In this document: positions 33,587-42,691 of the stretch, piece after piece
How the letters are laid out: each line of letters starts with the position of its first letter
Numbering within the stretch: position 1 is the stretch's first letter
NCBI GenBank assembly: GCA_013824115.1
Contig: PNNG01000038.1
Location: 40,943 to 104,942, forward strand
DNA from: Sphingobacteriaceae bacterium
Lineage (GTDB): Bacteria > Bacteroidota > Bacteroidia > UBA7662
Reading direction: 5' to 3'
DNA length: 64,000 nt
The notes under the pieces: model-generated
Seen by the model: only the letters and a program-made list of their open reading frames with translations
Database searches by the model: none
What the model was told of the DNA's origin: nothing
Translations under genes and position numbers: made by a program

Positions 33587-34723
33587 TTACTCGTGCTGCT
33601 TCAAAATGTCGTAGCCGCCTTGCTCGAGGAAGAGCTGCTTTTGCATGAGGTGCAGGTCGCTGTTCATCATGTCGCGAACGAGGTCGGCGAGGGTGTGGCG
33701 CGGACTCCAACCCAGCTTGGTGCGGGCTTTGGTGGCATCGCCAATGAGCAAATCTACTTCGGTAGGGCGGAAGTAACGCGGATCAACCGCAACCACTTCT
33801 TGCCCAACACTGAGTTTGCAAGTATTGATGTTCAATGCGCTCAGCTTGGCTGCATCGATGGCGGCTACAAAGCCCTTTTCGTCGATGCCTTCACCTTTGA
33901 AGTCGACAGTAATGCCCACTTCGGCAAAAGCCATGCGGATGAAATCGCGCACATAGGTGGTAACGCCGGTGGCAATTACAAAATCTTCGGGGGTGTCTTG
34001 TTGCAGGATGAGGTACATGGCCTCTACATAATCTTTGGCGTGGCCCCAATCGCGCTGGGCGTTGAGGTTGCCAACGTAGAGCATGTCTTGCATGCCCAGT
34101 GCAATTTTGCCGGCGGCACGGGTGATTTTGCGGGTCACGAAGGTTTCGCCACGCAAAGGCGATTCGTGGTTGAACAAAATACCGTTGCAAGCATACATAT
34201 TATAGGCCTCGCGGTAGTTTACCGTAATCCAATAGCCATACATCTTGGCCACGCCATAAGGCGAGCGCGGATAAAATGGCGTGGTTTCGCTTTGAGGCAC
34301 TTCTTGCACCAAGCCATACAGCTCGGAGGTAGAGGCTTGGTAAATGCGGGTTTTTTCGGTCAAGCCGCAAATGCGCACCGCTTCGAGGATGCGCAACGTA
34401 CCCAAGGCATCGGCATTAGCCGTGTATTCGGGCGTTTCGAAACTCACCTGCACATGGCTCATGGCGGCCAGGTTGTAAATTTCGTCGGGCTTCACCTCCT
34501 GGATGATGCGAATGAGGTTGGTGCTGTCGGTGAGGTCGCCATAATGCAACTTCAGCCGCACGCCTTTTTCATGCGGATCTTGGTAGAGGTGATCAATGCG
34601 ATCGGTATTGAACAGCGATGCGCGGCGTTTGATGCCGTGCACCATGTATCCTTTTTCGAGGAGCAGTTCGGCCAAATAGGCGCCGTCCTGTCCGGTTATG
34701 CCGGTGATGAGGGCTACTTTCAT
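33587..34723 (-). CDS. gmd: GDP-mannose 4,6-dehydratase
   Basis: 378 residues. The NADP-binding motif GITGQDG is at 8-14, followed by the family's HGIKRRAS; the catalytic Tyr/Lys pair is in [10 protein letters not shown]. It converts GDP-D-mannose to GDP-4-keto-6-deoxymannose, precursor of GDP-L-fucose and related sugars for envelope polysaccharides. The partner reductase is not next to it; the partial epimerase-like gene at the right edge of the window is one candidate. Confidence 0.96.
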   Translation of the reverse strand: MKVALITGITGQDGAYLAELLLEKGYMVHGIKRRASLFNTDRIDHLYQDPHEKGVRLKLHYGDLTDSTNLIRIIQEVKPDEIYNLAAMSHVQVSFETPEYTANADALGTLRILEAVRICGLTEKTRIYQASTSELYGLVQEVPQSETTPFYPRSPYGVAKMYGYWITVNYREAYNMYACNGILFNHESPLRGETFVTRKITRAAGKIALGMQDMLYVGNLNAQRDWGHAKDYVEAMYLILQQDTPEDFVIATGVTTYVRDFIRMAFAEVGITVDFKGEGIDEKGFVAAIDAAKLSALNINTCKLSVGQEVVAVDPRYFRPTEVDLLIGDATKARTKLGWSPRHTLADLVRDMMNSDLHLMQKQLFLEQGGYDILKQHE

Positions 34724-34775
34724 GGTGAGATTGGGAGGCTAAAATACGGCTTTTAGGTGAAACACGGGCTGTTTT

Positions 34776-34794
34776 AACCGCAGAGACTCGGAGG
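34776..34794. repeat. Remnant of dispersed CGGAG-type intergenic repeat
   Basis: AACCGCAGAGACTCGGAGG resembles the left arm of the inverted repeat at 37439 and lies on the other side of feoAB. The remaining 269-bp gap holds no credible gene. Confidence 0.35.
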
Positions 34795-34892
34795 GTATAT
34801 AGGCCGAGGAATATGGTAAGTGCCGGTTTCTGGCTTTGGTAGTGCTGAATGGCAGTTTAATTCAGTGCAGAAATGAGCTGCAATCTTTTTTC

Positions 34893-34947
34893 GAGGTAGC
34901 GGAGGCACAAGGCCCGGCGCTGACGCGCGGCCCAGAGGTAGCGGAGG
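34893..34947. repeat. 13-bp direct repeat in the gmd-feoB gap
   Basis: GAGGTAGCGGAGG occurs at 34893-34905 and 34935-34947, 42 bp apart, with GC-rich sequence between. No coding or RNA function is recognised. Confidence 0.6.
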
Positions 34948-34992
34948 GAGGATCAATGAGCGTATAACGTTACGCTGCTGTGCAGTTCCCGT

Positions 34993-37101
34993 CTATTTTA
35001 GCAGTTGATACGCAAGCAGCGAAGCCAAATAGGCCAAACCGGTCATATAGCTAAATTGCAAGGCTGGCCACTTCCAACTGCGGGTTTCGCGCCAGGTGAT
35101 AGCCAGGGTGCTCATGCATTGCATGGCAAAGGCGTAAAACAGCAACAGGCTGAAGGTGGTAGCCAAATCGAAAAGCGGCAGGCCAGTGCGTGGATTGATA
35201 TCGGCCAACATCTGCTCGCGCAAGGTGTTTTCTTCGAAATCTTCGCCACCTAAACTATAAATCGTTGCCATGGTGCCTACAAAAACCTCACGGGCGGCAA
35301 AGCTGGTTACCAGGGCAATGCCTATTTTCCAATCGAAACCCAGGGGGGCAATGGCGGGTTCCATCCATTTACCGATGCGTCCAGCATAAGAAGCCTCGAG
35401 TTTGTCTCGGTCGAACTGGTGCTGAAGCTCGGCGCTCAGTTCACCGTCTACCATTTGGGCGACATATTGGGCTTCGAGTTGGTCGAAGCTGTTGCCCGGA
35501 CCAAAACTGCTCAAAAACCACAGGGCCACACTCACAATGAGGATGATTTTACCGGCGCCCAGCACAAAGGCATTGCCCTTTTCGATGAGGGTCATGCCCA
35601 CATTCCGCCAGCGAGGCCATTGGTAAATGGGCATTTCGAGCAAGAAAAACGAGCTGTTGCGTTCCTTGATGAACCACTTCATCACCAGGGCCGAGCCAAT
35701 GGCGGCCACAAAACCGAGGAGGTAAAAGGCCATCATCACCAAGCCCTGCAGGTTGAAGAGGCCCAGCACTTTGTCGTCGGGTACACTCATGCCAATGAGC
35801 AAGGTGTAAACAGGTAAACGGGCCGAGCAACTCATCAAGGGCAAGACCATGATGGTGAGAATTCTTTCTTTCCAGCTGTTGATGCTGCGGGTGGCCATGA
35901 TGCTGGGCACGGCACAGGCATAACCACCAATGAGCGGCACCACCGATTTGCCGTTGAGTCCAAATTTCCGCATGAGTTTGTCCATAAGGAAACTCACCCG
36001 CGCCATATAACCGGTTTCTTCCAACAGGCTGAGGAACAAAAACAGCAGCACAATCTGCGGTAAAAACACCACTACCCCGCCCAAACCGGCCAGTACGCCG
36101 TTTACAAGCAGGTCCGACAGCCAGTGCTCGGGCAAATACGTACTTCCCCAACTGCCCAGCTGACCAAAAACAGTCTCAATAAAATCCATCGGCCAACTGG
36201 CCCAAGAAAAAATGGCCTGGAAGATGAAAAACAGGATGCCTAAAAAGACCACATAGCCCCATACCGGGTGCAGCAGGACCTTGTCGATTTTTTCGGAGCG
36301 CGATTTTTTAGCAGCGGTGGTGCTGCGTTTTTCGATGCTGCCCAACAGGCCTGCAATTTGTTCGTAGCGCTGCACCGTTTCGCGCGCCTGCAATTGGCTG
36401 ATGTTGAGCTCGTGCTTGGCAATGAGCGCATCAATTTCTTGGTGCTGCTTGTTGCTGATGTGCCCAAGGTGGTCGTGGTTGCACAAAAAGATGAAGGAGC
36501 GGTAACCCGGCTTCAAGCCATTGATGGGCTGCAGCTCCTCGAGTACCGGCTGGACTGCTTCTGAAGGCAGGTAAAAAGGCAGGGCCAGACCAAAATTTTC
36601 TTCAGCCAGTAATTGTTTGAGTTCTTTGATACCCTGACCGCTGCGGGCGTCGGTGGCCAAAACCGGAATGCCCAGTTTGGCCGACAATACCTGCAAGTTG
36701 AGTTCATAGCCTTGCTCGCGGGCCAGGTCGATTTTGTTCACAATCAAGGCCGTGGGTAAACCCAAGTCAATGATTTGGGTGATAAACAGCAGATTCCGGC
36801 GCAAATTGGTAGCATCGGCAACCACCAGCACGAGGTCGGGGTGCGAGGCGTTGTGCTCATCCAGCAGTACGTTAAAAGTCACCTGCTCGTCTTCGGAACG
36901 TGGGTAAAGGCTGTAAGTGCCGGGTAAATCGGTGATTTCGGCTTGCATGGAGCTGCTGAGCCAAAGCTGACCGGTTTTTTTGTCGACGGTAACGCCAGGG
37001 AAGTTGCCCACCTTTTGGTTCAGGCCGGTGAGGGCGTTGAATAGCGACGATTTACCGCTGTTGGGATTGCCCACCAGCGCAATGCGGAGGGTCTTTTTCA
37101 C
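34993..37101 (-). CDS. feoB: Ferrous iron transport protein B
   Basis: 702 residues: N-terminal GTPase (G1 loop GNPNSGKS at 11-18, DLPGTYSL, NKID), helical spacer, then the membrane domain with Gate motifs around CSARLPVYTLL and AAREVFVGTMATIYSLGG. It imports Fe2+ across the inner membrane. Overlaps feoA by 4 nt. Confidence 0.96.
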   Translation of the reverse strand: MKKTLRIALVGNPNSGKSSLFNALTGLNQKVGNFPGVTVDKKTGQLWLSSSMQAEITDLPGTYSLYPRSEDEQVTFNVLLDEHNASHPDLVLVVADATNLRRNLLFITQIIDLGLPTALIVNKIDLAREQGYELNLQVLSAKLGIPVLATDARSGQGIKELKQLLAEENFGLALPFYLPSEAVQPVLEELQPINGLKPGYRSFIFLCNHDHLGHISNKQHQEIDALIAKHELNISQLQARETVQRYEQIAGLLGSIEKRSTTAAKKSRSEKIDKVLLHPVWGYVVFLGILFFIFQAIFSWASWPMDFIETVFGQLGSWGSTYLPEHWLSDLLVNGVLAGLGGVVVFLPQIVLLFLFLSLLEETGYMARVSFLMDKLMRKFGLNGKSVVPLIGGYACAVPSIMATRSINSWKERILTIMVLPLMSCSARLPVYTLLIGMSVPDDKVLGLFNLQGLVMMAFYLLGFVAAIGSALVMKWFIKERNSSFFLLEMPIYQWPRWRNVGMTLIEKGNAFVLGAGKIILIVSVALWFLSSFGPGNSFDQLEAQYVAQMVDGELSAELQHQFDRDKLEASYAGRIGKWMEPAIAPLGFDWKIGIALVTSFAAREVFVGTMATIYSLGGEDFEENTLREQMLADINPRTGLPLFDLATTFSLLLFYAFAMQCMSTLAITWRETRSWKWPALQFSYMTGLAYLASLLAYQLLK

Positions 37102-37337
37102 GGCTGCACAAAATGGGGTCGCACTTCTACTTCTATGGCTGCAGCTTCGTCGAGGCGCAGCGCCAACTCGTATCCTAAAATTTCGATGGCCATCGGGTCG
37201 CCCATGGGGGCAATACGCCTAACACGCACCCATTCACCAGGCAAACAGCCCATTTCGAGCAGTTTATTGGCAATGGGGTGGTCGCCCAGATTTTTGATCA
37301 AGGCTACCTGTCCGGCGCGGAGTTGGCTAAGCTGCAC
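37098..37337 (-). CDS. feoA: Ferrous iron transport protein A
   Basis: 79 residues forming an SH3-like FeoA domain (LPGEWVRVRRIAPMGDPMAIEILGYELALR). It assists FeoB. First gene of the feoAB pair, coupled by an ATGA overlap. Confidence 0.94.
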   Translation of the reverse strand: MQLSQLRAGQVALIKNLGDHPIANKLLEMGCLPGEWVRVRRIAPMGDPMAIEILGYELALRLDEAAAIEVEVRPHFVQP

Positions 37338-37362
37338 GTTTATTTAGAATCGTTTTAAAATG

Positions 37363-37370
37363 CAAAAGTA
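37363..37370 (-). promoter_or_regulatory. Candidate -7 box for feoAB
   Basis: The minus strand reads TACTTTTG, a perfect TAnnTTTG, 25 nt before the feoA ATG. No -33 TTG at proper spacing and no clear Fur box were found. Confidence 0.38.
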
Positions 37371-37438
37371 CACATCTGCGGCAATAGTTCCACTGCTTGG
37401 CGAGAAATAGGAGAATTATTGGGGGGCTAAATCGAGGC

Positions 37439-37652
37439 AAAACACGGAGAGCACGGAGGACACCGAGAGGTTTGCTAAGGACTTTGCAGAAATGGTTACA
37501 TGCATGAAACACCATACATCCCCATCATTACCGCACAGCGTTTACAAAATCGAAGCTTTGTTTACCGCGCGAATGGCGCACTCACCTATCTACTTAACTC
37601 TGTGAACTCCCCCGGGATGGCCGGGGCCTGCAGCGTGCCCTCCGTGTTTTAA
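37439..37652. repeat. Inverted-repeat element (MITE- or REP-like)
   Basis: AAAACACGGAG (37439-37449) and CTCCGTGTTTT (37642-37652) are perfect 11-bp inverted arms. With inner extensions, 16 of 18 positions match. The 214-bp element carries no gene. Additional CACGGAG copies follow the left arm. Confidence 0.5.
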
Positions 37653-37701
37653 TCCCAAAAACCCGCCTCCTTTTCCTATTTTTGAACGTTAAAATTCACC
37701 T

Positions 37702-39189
37702 TTGTCGGCCCTACGCGCATTAGCTTCCCAAACAGCAGTTTATGGTTTGAGTACCATGGTGGGCCGCATGCTCAATTATTTGCTGGTGCCGCTATACACA
37801 CGCTTGTTTGTGCCGGCAGAGTACGGGGTGGTTACCGACCTCTATGCCTTGGTCGCCTTTTTGAATGTGGTGTACACCTACGGCATGGAAACGGCCTATT
37901 TCCGCAAGATGCAGCAAGGCGATATGGGCGTTTATGCCACGGCATTTTGGTCGCTCACCGGCAGTTCGGTGCTCTTTAGTGGTTTGTTGTTGTTGGGTGC
38001 ACCCGTGCTGGCTGGTTTGCTACAGTATCCGCAACATCCCGAATATGTGCGCTGGTTCGCCCTCATCTTGGCGTTTGATGCCTTGGCTACCTTGCCCTTC
38101 GCTCGTTTGCGGCAGGAGCAAAAGGCCCTGCGCTATGCCAGCATCCGGCTATTTAACATCGGCATGAATGTGGGATTGAATCTGTTTTTTTTGATTGGTT
38201 GTCCCTGGCTGCTCGAAAAAGGCATCGCCACCGAACTTTTAAAAACCATCTACCTACCCGAAATGGGTGTGGGCTACATCTTCCTCAGCAATTTGCTGGC
38301 AAATGCCCTCACTTTGCTGTGGCTGATGCCGCTAGTGCCTACCTGGAAAGGCTTTGATGCCACTTTGTGGAAGGAAATGGGGGTGTATGGCATTCCCCTC
38401 CTTTTTGCCGGTTTGGCAGGCATGGTAAACGAAACCCTCGACCGCGCCTTGCTCAAATATCTCCTTCCCGGCACGGTGGAAGTCCGTTTTCACGCCCTGG
38501 GCATTTATGGAGCCGTTTACAAACTGGCCATGCTCATGAGCCTGTTTACCCAAACTTTCCGCATGGCTGCCGAGCCTTTTTTCTTCCAGCAGGCTACCCG
38601 GGCCGATGCGCGACAAACCTACGCCAAGGTGATGCAGTACTTTGTGCTGGCCGCTGGCGCTATTGGTTTGGGGGTATTGTTGTTTATGGATTTGGTGAAA
38701 TATTTTATCGATCCGGCCTATTTCGAAGGTTTGTATGTGGTGCCCATCCTGCTGTTGGCCAATTTGTTTTTGGGCGTGTACTACAACCAATCGGTTTGGT
38801 ACAAGCTCGCCGACAAAACCCGCTGGGGCATGTACCTGTCGATTTTCGGCGCTGCCATAACCATCGCGGCCAATTACCTGCTCATCCCCACCCTGGGATA
38901 TGCGGGTTCGGCCTGGGCTACGCTGCTCTGTTATGCTGGCATGATGGTGGCCAGTTATGTGCTCGGAAAACGGTATTATGACGTTCCCTACCGCATAGGC
39001 CGCATGGCGCTGTATCTAGGGGCGGCAGTTTTGCTCTGGCAGTTGGCCCAATGGATGGCACCCCATGCCGACGGCTGGTTCTACTGGCTGCTGCGCATTT
39101 TGCTATTTTTTGCTTATCTCGTGTTGGGCTTTTTCCTCGAAAAGCCTGCGAAATCCGTAACTTCGTCACCAACCGAAAACAACCAATAA
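37702..39189 (+). CDS. Wzx-like polysaccharide flippase
   Basis: 495 residues with about 12-14 membrane helices and the oligosaccharide-flippase start (QTAVYGLSTMVGRMLNYLLVPLYTRLF). It probably moves lipid-linked glycan units across the inner membrane. The start is a TTG at 37702; no ATG in frame precedes the first helix, and family members begin here. Followed after 4 nt by a nucleotidyltransferase gene. It differs from the second flippase at 58739. Confidence 0.88.
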   Translation: MSALRALASQTAVYGLSTMVGRMLNYLLVPLYTRLFVPAEYGVVTDLYALVAFLNVVYTYGMETAYFRKMQQGDMGVYATAFWSLTGSSVLFSGLLLLGAPVLAGLLQYPQHPEYVRWFALILAFDALATLPFARLRQEQKALRYASIRLFNIGMNVGLNLFFLIGCPWLLEKGIATELLKTIYLPEMGVGYIFLSNLLANALTLLWLMPLVPTWKGFDATLWKEMGVYGIPLLFAGLAGMVNETLDRALLKYLLPGTVEVRFHALGIYGAVYKLAMLMSLFTQTFRMAAEPFFFQQATRADARQTYAKVMQYFVLAAGAIGLGVLLFMDLVKYFIDPAYFEGLYVVPILLLANLFLGVYYNQSVWYKLADKTRWGMYLSIFGAAITIAANYLLIPTLGYAGSAWATLLCYAGMMVASYVLGKRYYDVPYRIGRMALYLGAAVLLWQLAQWMAPHADGWFYWLLRILLFFAYLVLGFFLEKPAKSVTSSPTENNQ

Positions 39190-39193
39190 TCAC

Positions 39194-40201
39194 ATGAAAA
39201 TCATCGTTCCCATGGCCGGTCTCGGCAAGCGCATGCGTCCACATACCCTCACTGTACCCAAGCCGCTGGTACCTATTGCTGGCAAACCCATTGTGGAACG
39301 CCTCATGGAAGACATCGTGCAAGTGTGCAACGAGCCGGTGGATGAAATTGCTTATATCATCGCCCCTTCGTTTGGTGCTGCCGTAGAGCAAAACCTGAAA
39401 GACATCGCCGGAAAACTGGGCGCCGAAGGCACCATCCACTACCAGGAAGAAGCTTTGGGCACGGCCCATGCCATTCTTTGCGCCAAAAGCGCCCTTCAGG
39501 GCAAAGTGGTGGTAGCTTTTGCTGATACCCTGTTCAAAGCCGATTTTAAACTCGACACTTCACACGAAGGCATTATTTGGGTGAACCAAGTGGAAGATCC
39601 ACGTCAATTTGGGGTGGTGAAGATTGCTGCCGACGGCCACATCAGCGAATTCCACGAAAAGCCAACGGAGTTTATTAGCGATCTCGCAATCATTGGCATC
39701 TACTATTTCAAAGACGGCGAATACCTGCACCGCGAATTGCAGTACCTCATCGACAACGACATCCGCGACAAAGGCGAGTACCAACTTACCAATGCATTGG
39801 AGAATATGAAGCAAAAGGGTACCCGCTTTTTCCCTGGCACGGTAACCGAGTGGCTCGATTGCGGCAATAAAGACGCTACCGTATATACCAATCAGCGCTA
39901 TTTGGAGTTTATCAAAGGCCAAAACCTGCGCGCAGCCTCTGCCAAAATCACCAACAGTACCATCATTGAGCCTTGCTATATTGGCGAAAACGTGGTCATT
40001 GAAAACGCAGTGGTTGGTCCGCACGTAAGTTTGGGCAACGGCAGCAGCGTGAAAAACAGTGTGGTGAGCAACAGCATCATCCAAACGGGCAGCAAGCTCG
40101 AAAACGTGGTGCTCGCCAACAGCATGCTGGGCAACCAAGCCATTTACAAAGGTCGCGCGCGCGATTTGAGCGTTGGCGATTACAACGTTATTACCGAATG
40201 A
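39194..40201 (+). CDS. Sugar-phosphate nucleotidyltransferase with left-handed beta-helix tail
   Basis: 335 residues. The activation loop GLGKRMRPHTLTVPKPLVPI is intact, the metal Asp is in VVAFADTLF, and residues about 255-325 form hexapeptide repeats (IGENVVIENAVVGPHVSLGN). It makes an NDP-sugar; glucose-1-phosphate thymidylyl- or mannose-1-phosphate guanylyl-type activity cannot be told apart here. Its stop overlaps the next start. Confidence 0.88.
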   Translation: MKIIVPMAGLGKRMRPHTLTVPKPLVPIAGKPIVERLMEDIVQVCNEPVDEIAYIIAPSFGAAVEQNLKDIAGKLGAEGTIHYQEEALGTAHAILCAKSALQGKVVVAFADTLFKADFKLDTSHEGIIWVNQVEDPRQFGVVKIAADGHISEFHEKPTEFISDLAIIGIYYFKDGEYLHRELQYLIDNDIRDKGEYQLTNALENMKQKGTRFFPGTVTEWLDCGNKDATVYTNQRYLEFIKGQNLRAASAKITNSTIIEPCYIGENVVIENAVVGPHVSLGNGSSVKNSVVSNSIIQTGSKLENVVLANSMLGNQAIYKGRARDLSVGDYNVITE

Positions 40202-41943
40202 ACATAAACAAGCTCTTTCCGCTCCTCTTTTTTGCCTTGTTGCTGGGTTGTGCCAGTAATAAAAAACCAGACACATCTGCGGCAGCACGTCCCAAAGCCA
40301 AGGTGTTAACCGAAGGGGAGCGGATGGAGGTTGATTACCTTTTCTTCAACGCCCAAAAGGAAAAGCTCATTGGCAATATGGGCGTTGCCGAAAATTTGTT
40401 TGTTGAAATCATCAAGCGCGATGAAACCAATGCCCAAGCCCATTACGAAATAGGCCGGACGAGCATGGCGCGACAGGAATTGCCCCGTGCCTTGGAATAT
40501 GCGCAAAAAGCCAGCAAGCTCGACCCAACCAATCCCTGGTATTTGCGATTGGAAGCCGATTTGTTGCGGCAGGCTGGCCGGCAACAGGATGCCATTCCAG
40601 TTTTGCGCAAATTGGCACAACTCCCTGGCCAGGAAAAGATAGATGTGCTGATGGACATTGCCTTGCTGCATGGCGAAATCAATCAATTTCCAGAAGCCAT
40701 CAAGGCCCTGAATGAGGTGGAGAAGCTGGGTGGTCCGGCCCCCGAGCTGGCCGAACAAAAGCGGCAGTATTACACCAAAATGGGCAAGCCCGACAAGGCA
40801 CTGGAGGAAATCAAACGCCTGAGCGCAGCTTATCCCACCCAGCCAGAGTACATGCTCTATCTTGGACAGTTGTATTTTGAGAAGGGCGATTTTTTGAATG
40901 CCCAAAAACAGTTTGAAACAGCCCTACAGTATGACCCGACCAATGGCAAAATTTACGTTGCTCTGGCCGATACCTACCGGGCCCAGAAGCAGAACAAAAA
41001 GGCCGAAGACTTTTTATCGAAAGCATTCGATTATGCCGATGTTGACATTGACCTCAAAATCCAGGTGATGCTCACCCTGTTTGAGCAATTCGAGAAGGAT
41101 GCTTCAGTCCGCACTTTGGCTTTAGAGCTCAGCAGAAAAACCACCCTATTACACCCCGAGGAAGCCAAGGCCTGGGCTATGCGTGCCGATTTGTTGTACC
41201 ACAGCCAGCAATTTGAGGAAGCTGTGAAAGCCTATCGCCAAGCCATCGACCTCGACACCGAATCGCAGAAATACACCGTTTGGCAGCAGTACCTCTTGTC
41301 GATGCTCGAAGTGCAGCAGTGGACTGAACTGTCGAAACAAGGCAACCGTGCCACCGAATTGTTCCCCAACCAGCCGGTACCCTATTTTCTAGGGGGATTG
41401 GCTTTGCTTCAGGACAAACAACACGAGCAAGCCATCGATTTATTGCGCAGGGGTGTACGTATGGTGTATGGTAATGCCGAGTTGGAAGCCCAGTTTTACG
41501 CAGCATTGGGCGATGGTTACCACAGCCTAAGCAAACACGAAGAAAGCGATGCCAGTTACGACAGGGCTTTGAAATTAAAACCCAACAATGCCCTGGTACT
41601 CAACAATTATGCGTACTACCTCAGCTTACGCAAAGAGCAGCTCGACAAAGCCGCCGATATGTCGGCCCGCTCGCTCAAGCTCGAACCCGGCAATCCTTCT
41701 TACCTCGACACCTATGGATGGATTTTATACCAGCAAGAAAAGTACAGCGAAGCGCGCAAATACATCGAACAAGCTTTGGCGGCATCGGGTGAAAACGGCA
41801 CTTTGCTAGAGCATTTGGGCGATGTGGTTTTCAAAATGGGCGAAACCGACAAAGCACTTGAATACTGGCGCAGGGCCAAAGCGGCGGGTGTTGAGTCGGA
41901 ATTCATCGACCGCAAACTGGCTGATAAAAAGCTCTATGAATAA
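40198..41943 (+). CDS. TPR-repeat lipoprotein
   Basis: 581 residues. Lipoprotein signal MNINKLFPLLFFALLLGC, then a chain of tetratricopeptide repeats through to the C-terminus (for example AQAHYEIGRTSMARQELPRA and NYAYYLSLRKEQLDKAADMS). A protein-interaction scaffold at the envelope. In this phylum it is conserved next to a nucleotidyltransferase, a DUF4292 lipoprotein and an EnvC-type protein, as here. Overlaps both neighbours. Confidence 0.9.
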   Translation: MNINKLFPLLFFALLLGCASNKKPDTSAAARPKAKVLTEGERMEVDYLFFNAQKEKLIGNMGVAENLFVEIIKRDETNAQAHYEIGRTSMARQELPRALEYAQKASKLDPTNPWYLRLEADLLRQAGRQQDAIPVLRKLAQLPGQEKIDVLMDIALLHGEINQFPEAIKALNEVEKLGGPAPELAEQKRQYYTKMGKPDKALEEIKRLSAAYPTQPEYMLYLGQLYFEKGDFLNAQKQFETALQYDPTNGKIYVALADTYRAQKQNKKAEDFLSKAFDYADVDIDLKIQVMLTLFEQFEKDASVRTLALELSRKTTLLHPEEAKAWAMRADLLYHSQQFEEAVKAYRQAIDLDTESQKYTVWQQYLLSMLEVQQWTELSKQGNRATELFPNQPVPYFLGGLALLQDKQHEQAIDLLRRGVRMVYGNAELEAQFYAALGDGYHSLSKHEESDASYDRALKLKPNNALVLNNYAYYLSLRKEQLDKAADMSARSLKLEPGNPSYLDTYGWILYQQEKYSEARKYIEQALAASGENGTLLEHLGDVVFKMGETDKALEYWRRAKAAGVESEFIDRKLADKKLYE

Positions 41944-42691
41944 GTCAGTATGGAGCATAGTGCTGTTGCTAATGATTGGGGCAACGGCTTGCAAATCGAA
42001 AAAAGCAGCCCAAAAACCTGGCGACGAAAGGGCATTAGAAGCTTCAGCACTGGAAATGTACCAGAGCATGCGGCAGAACGACGTATCGTTTGCCGAGCTC
42101 AGCGCACAGGGGAACTTGACTGCCGATTTAAACGGACAATCGCTTGGAGCCGCCTTTAACCTCAAAATAGAGAAAGACAAGCAAATCTGGTTAAGTGTTA
42201 AGCCTATGTTGGGCATAGAAGCCGTGCGGGTATTGATTCGTCAAGACAGCGTTTTTGTGCTCGACCGGCTCAATAAAGAATACCTTGCTCAACCTTTTTC
42301 ATGGTTGGTGAATTTGAGCCAGGCTCCACTTACTTTCGAGGTCTTACAAGACGTGCTATTGAACAATGTGGGCTTTTTGGCAGGAAACAAACCGCAAAGC
42401 GAATCTAGTGGCGGGTTATTGTTTCAGCAGCAAGGTCAGCAGGTGCGTCTCATTCGGGCTGAAGCGCGGCCCAAAGCAGCCAGCTTGAGGGTACAACAAA
42501 ACCAACAAGAACTACAGGTAGAGTACCTCCAGTGGCTTGAAGTAGAAAAAAAGTGGTTGCCTGCACAACTTAAAATGATCATTAAAGGCAAACAAAGCAG
42601 CTCTATTGAGCTAAATTTTGCCAAATTTGCAATAGAAAATGAACAAACCTATCCCTTCAGTATTCCAGGCAATTACAGCAAGATGGATTAG
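41936..42691 (+). CDS. DUF4292 lipoprotein
   Basis: 251 residues from ATG 41936, with lipoprotein signal MNKSVWSIVLLLMIGATAC. The body fits DUF4292 (LGAAFNLKIEKDKQIWLSVK, GIEAVRVLIRQDSVFVLDRL), which resembles LolA/LolB-like lipid-binding folds; lipoprotein or lipid handling is inference. Overlaps the TPR gene by 8 nt and the EnvC-type gene by 53 nt. Confidence 0.88.
   Translation: MNKSVWSIVLLLMIGATACKSKKAAQKPGDERALEASALEMYQSMRQNDVSFAELSAQGNLTADLNGQSLGAAFNLKIEKDKQIWLSVKPMLGIEAVRVLIRQDSVFVLDRLNKEYLAQPFSWLVNLSQAPLTFEVLQDVLLNNVGFLAGNKPQSESSGGLLFQQQGQQVRLIRAEARPKAASLRVQQNQQELQVEYLQWLEVEKKWLPAQLKMIIKGKQSSSIELNFAKFAIENEQTYPFSIPGNYSKMD

Larger units (their letters stand above)
37338..37701. other. 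364-bp gene-free gap with repeat element
   Basis: No credible gene on either strand. It holds a candidate feoA -7 box near the left end (37363-37370) and an inverted-repeat element (37439-37652). The sequence between the arms has no long open frame and no RNA gene that I recognise. Confidence 0.6.

Noticed and set aside
33362..34756. 464-codon open frame on the plus strand opposite gmd
   Set aside because: It runs antisense to the well-conserved gmd and across the terminator at 33531-33573; its residues resemble no family. Long antisense frames are common at this base composition.
37439..37652. Inverted-repeat element as a complete insertion sequence
   Set aside because: Only 214 bp, no transposase frame and no clear target-site duplication.
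39560..40288. 242-codon minus-strand frame opposite the nucleotidyltransferase
   Set aside because: Antisense shadow of a conserved enzyme and the start of the TPR lipoprotein.
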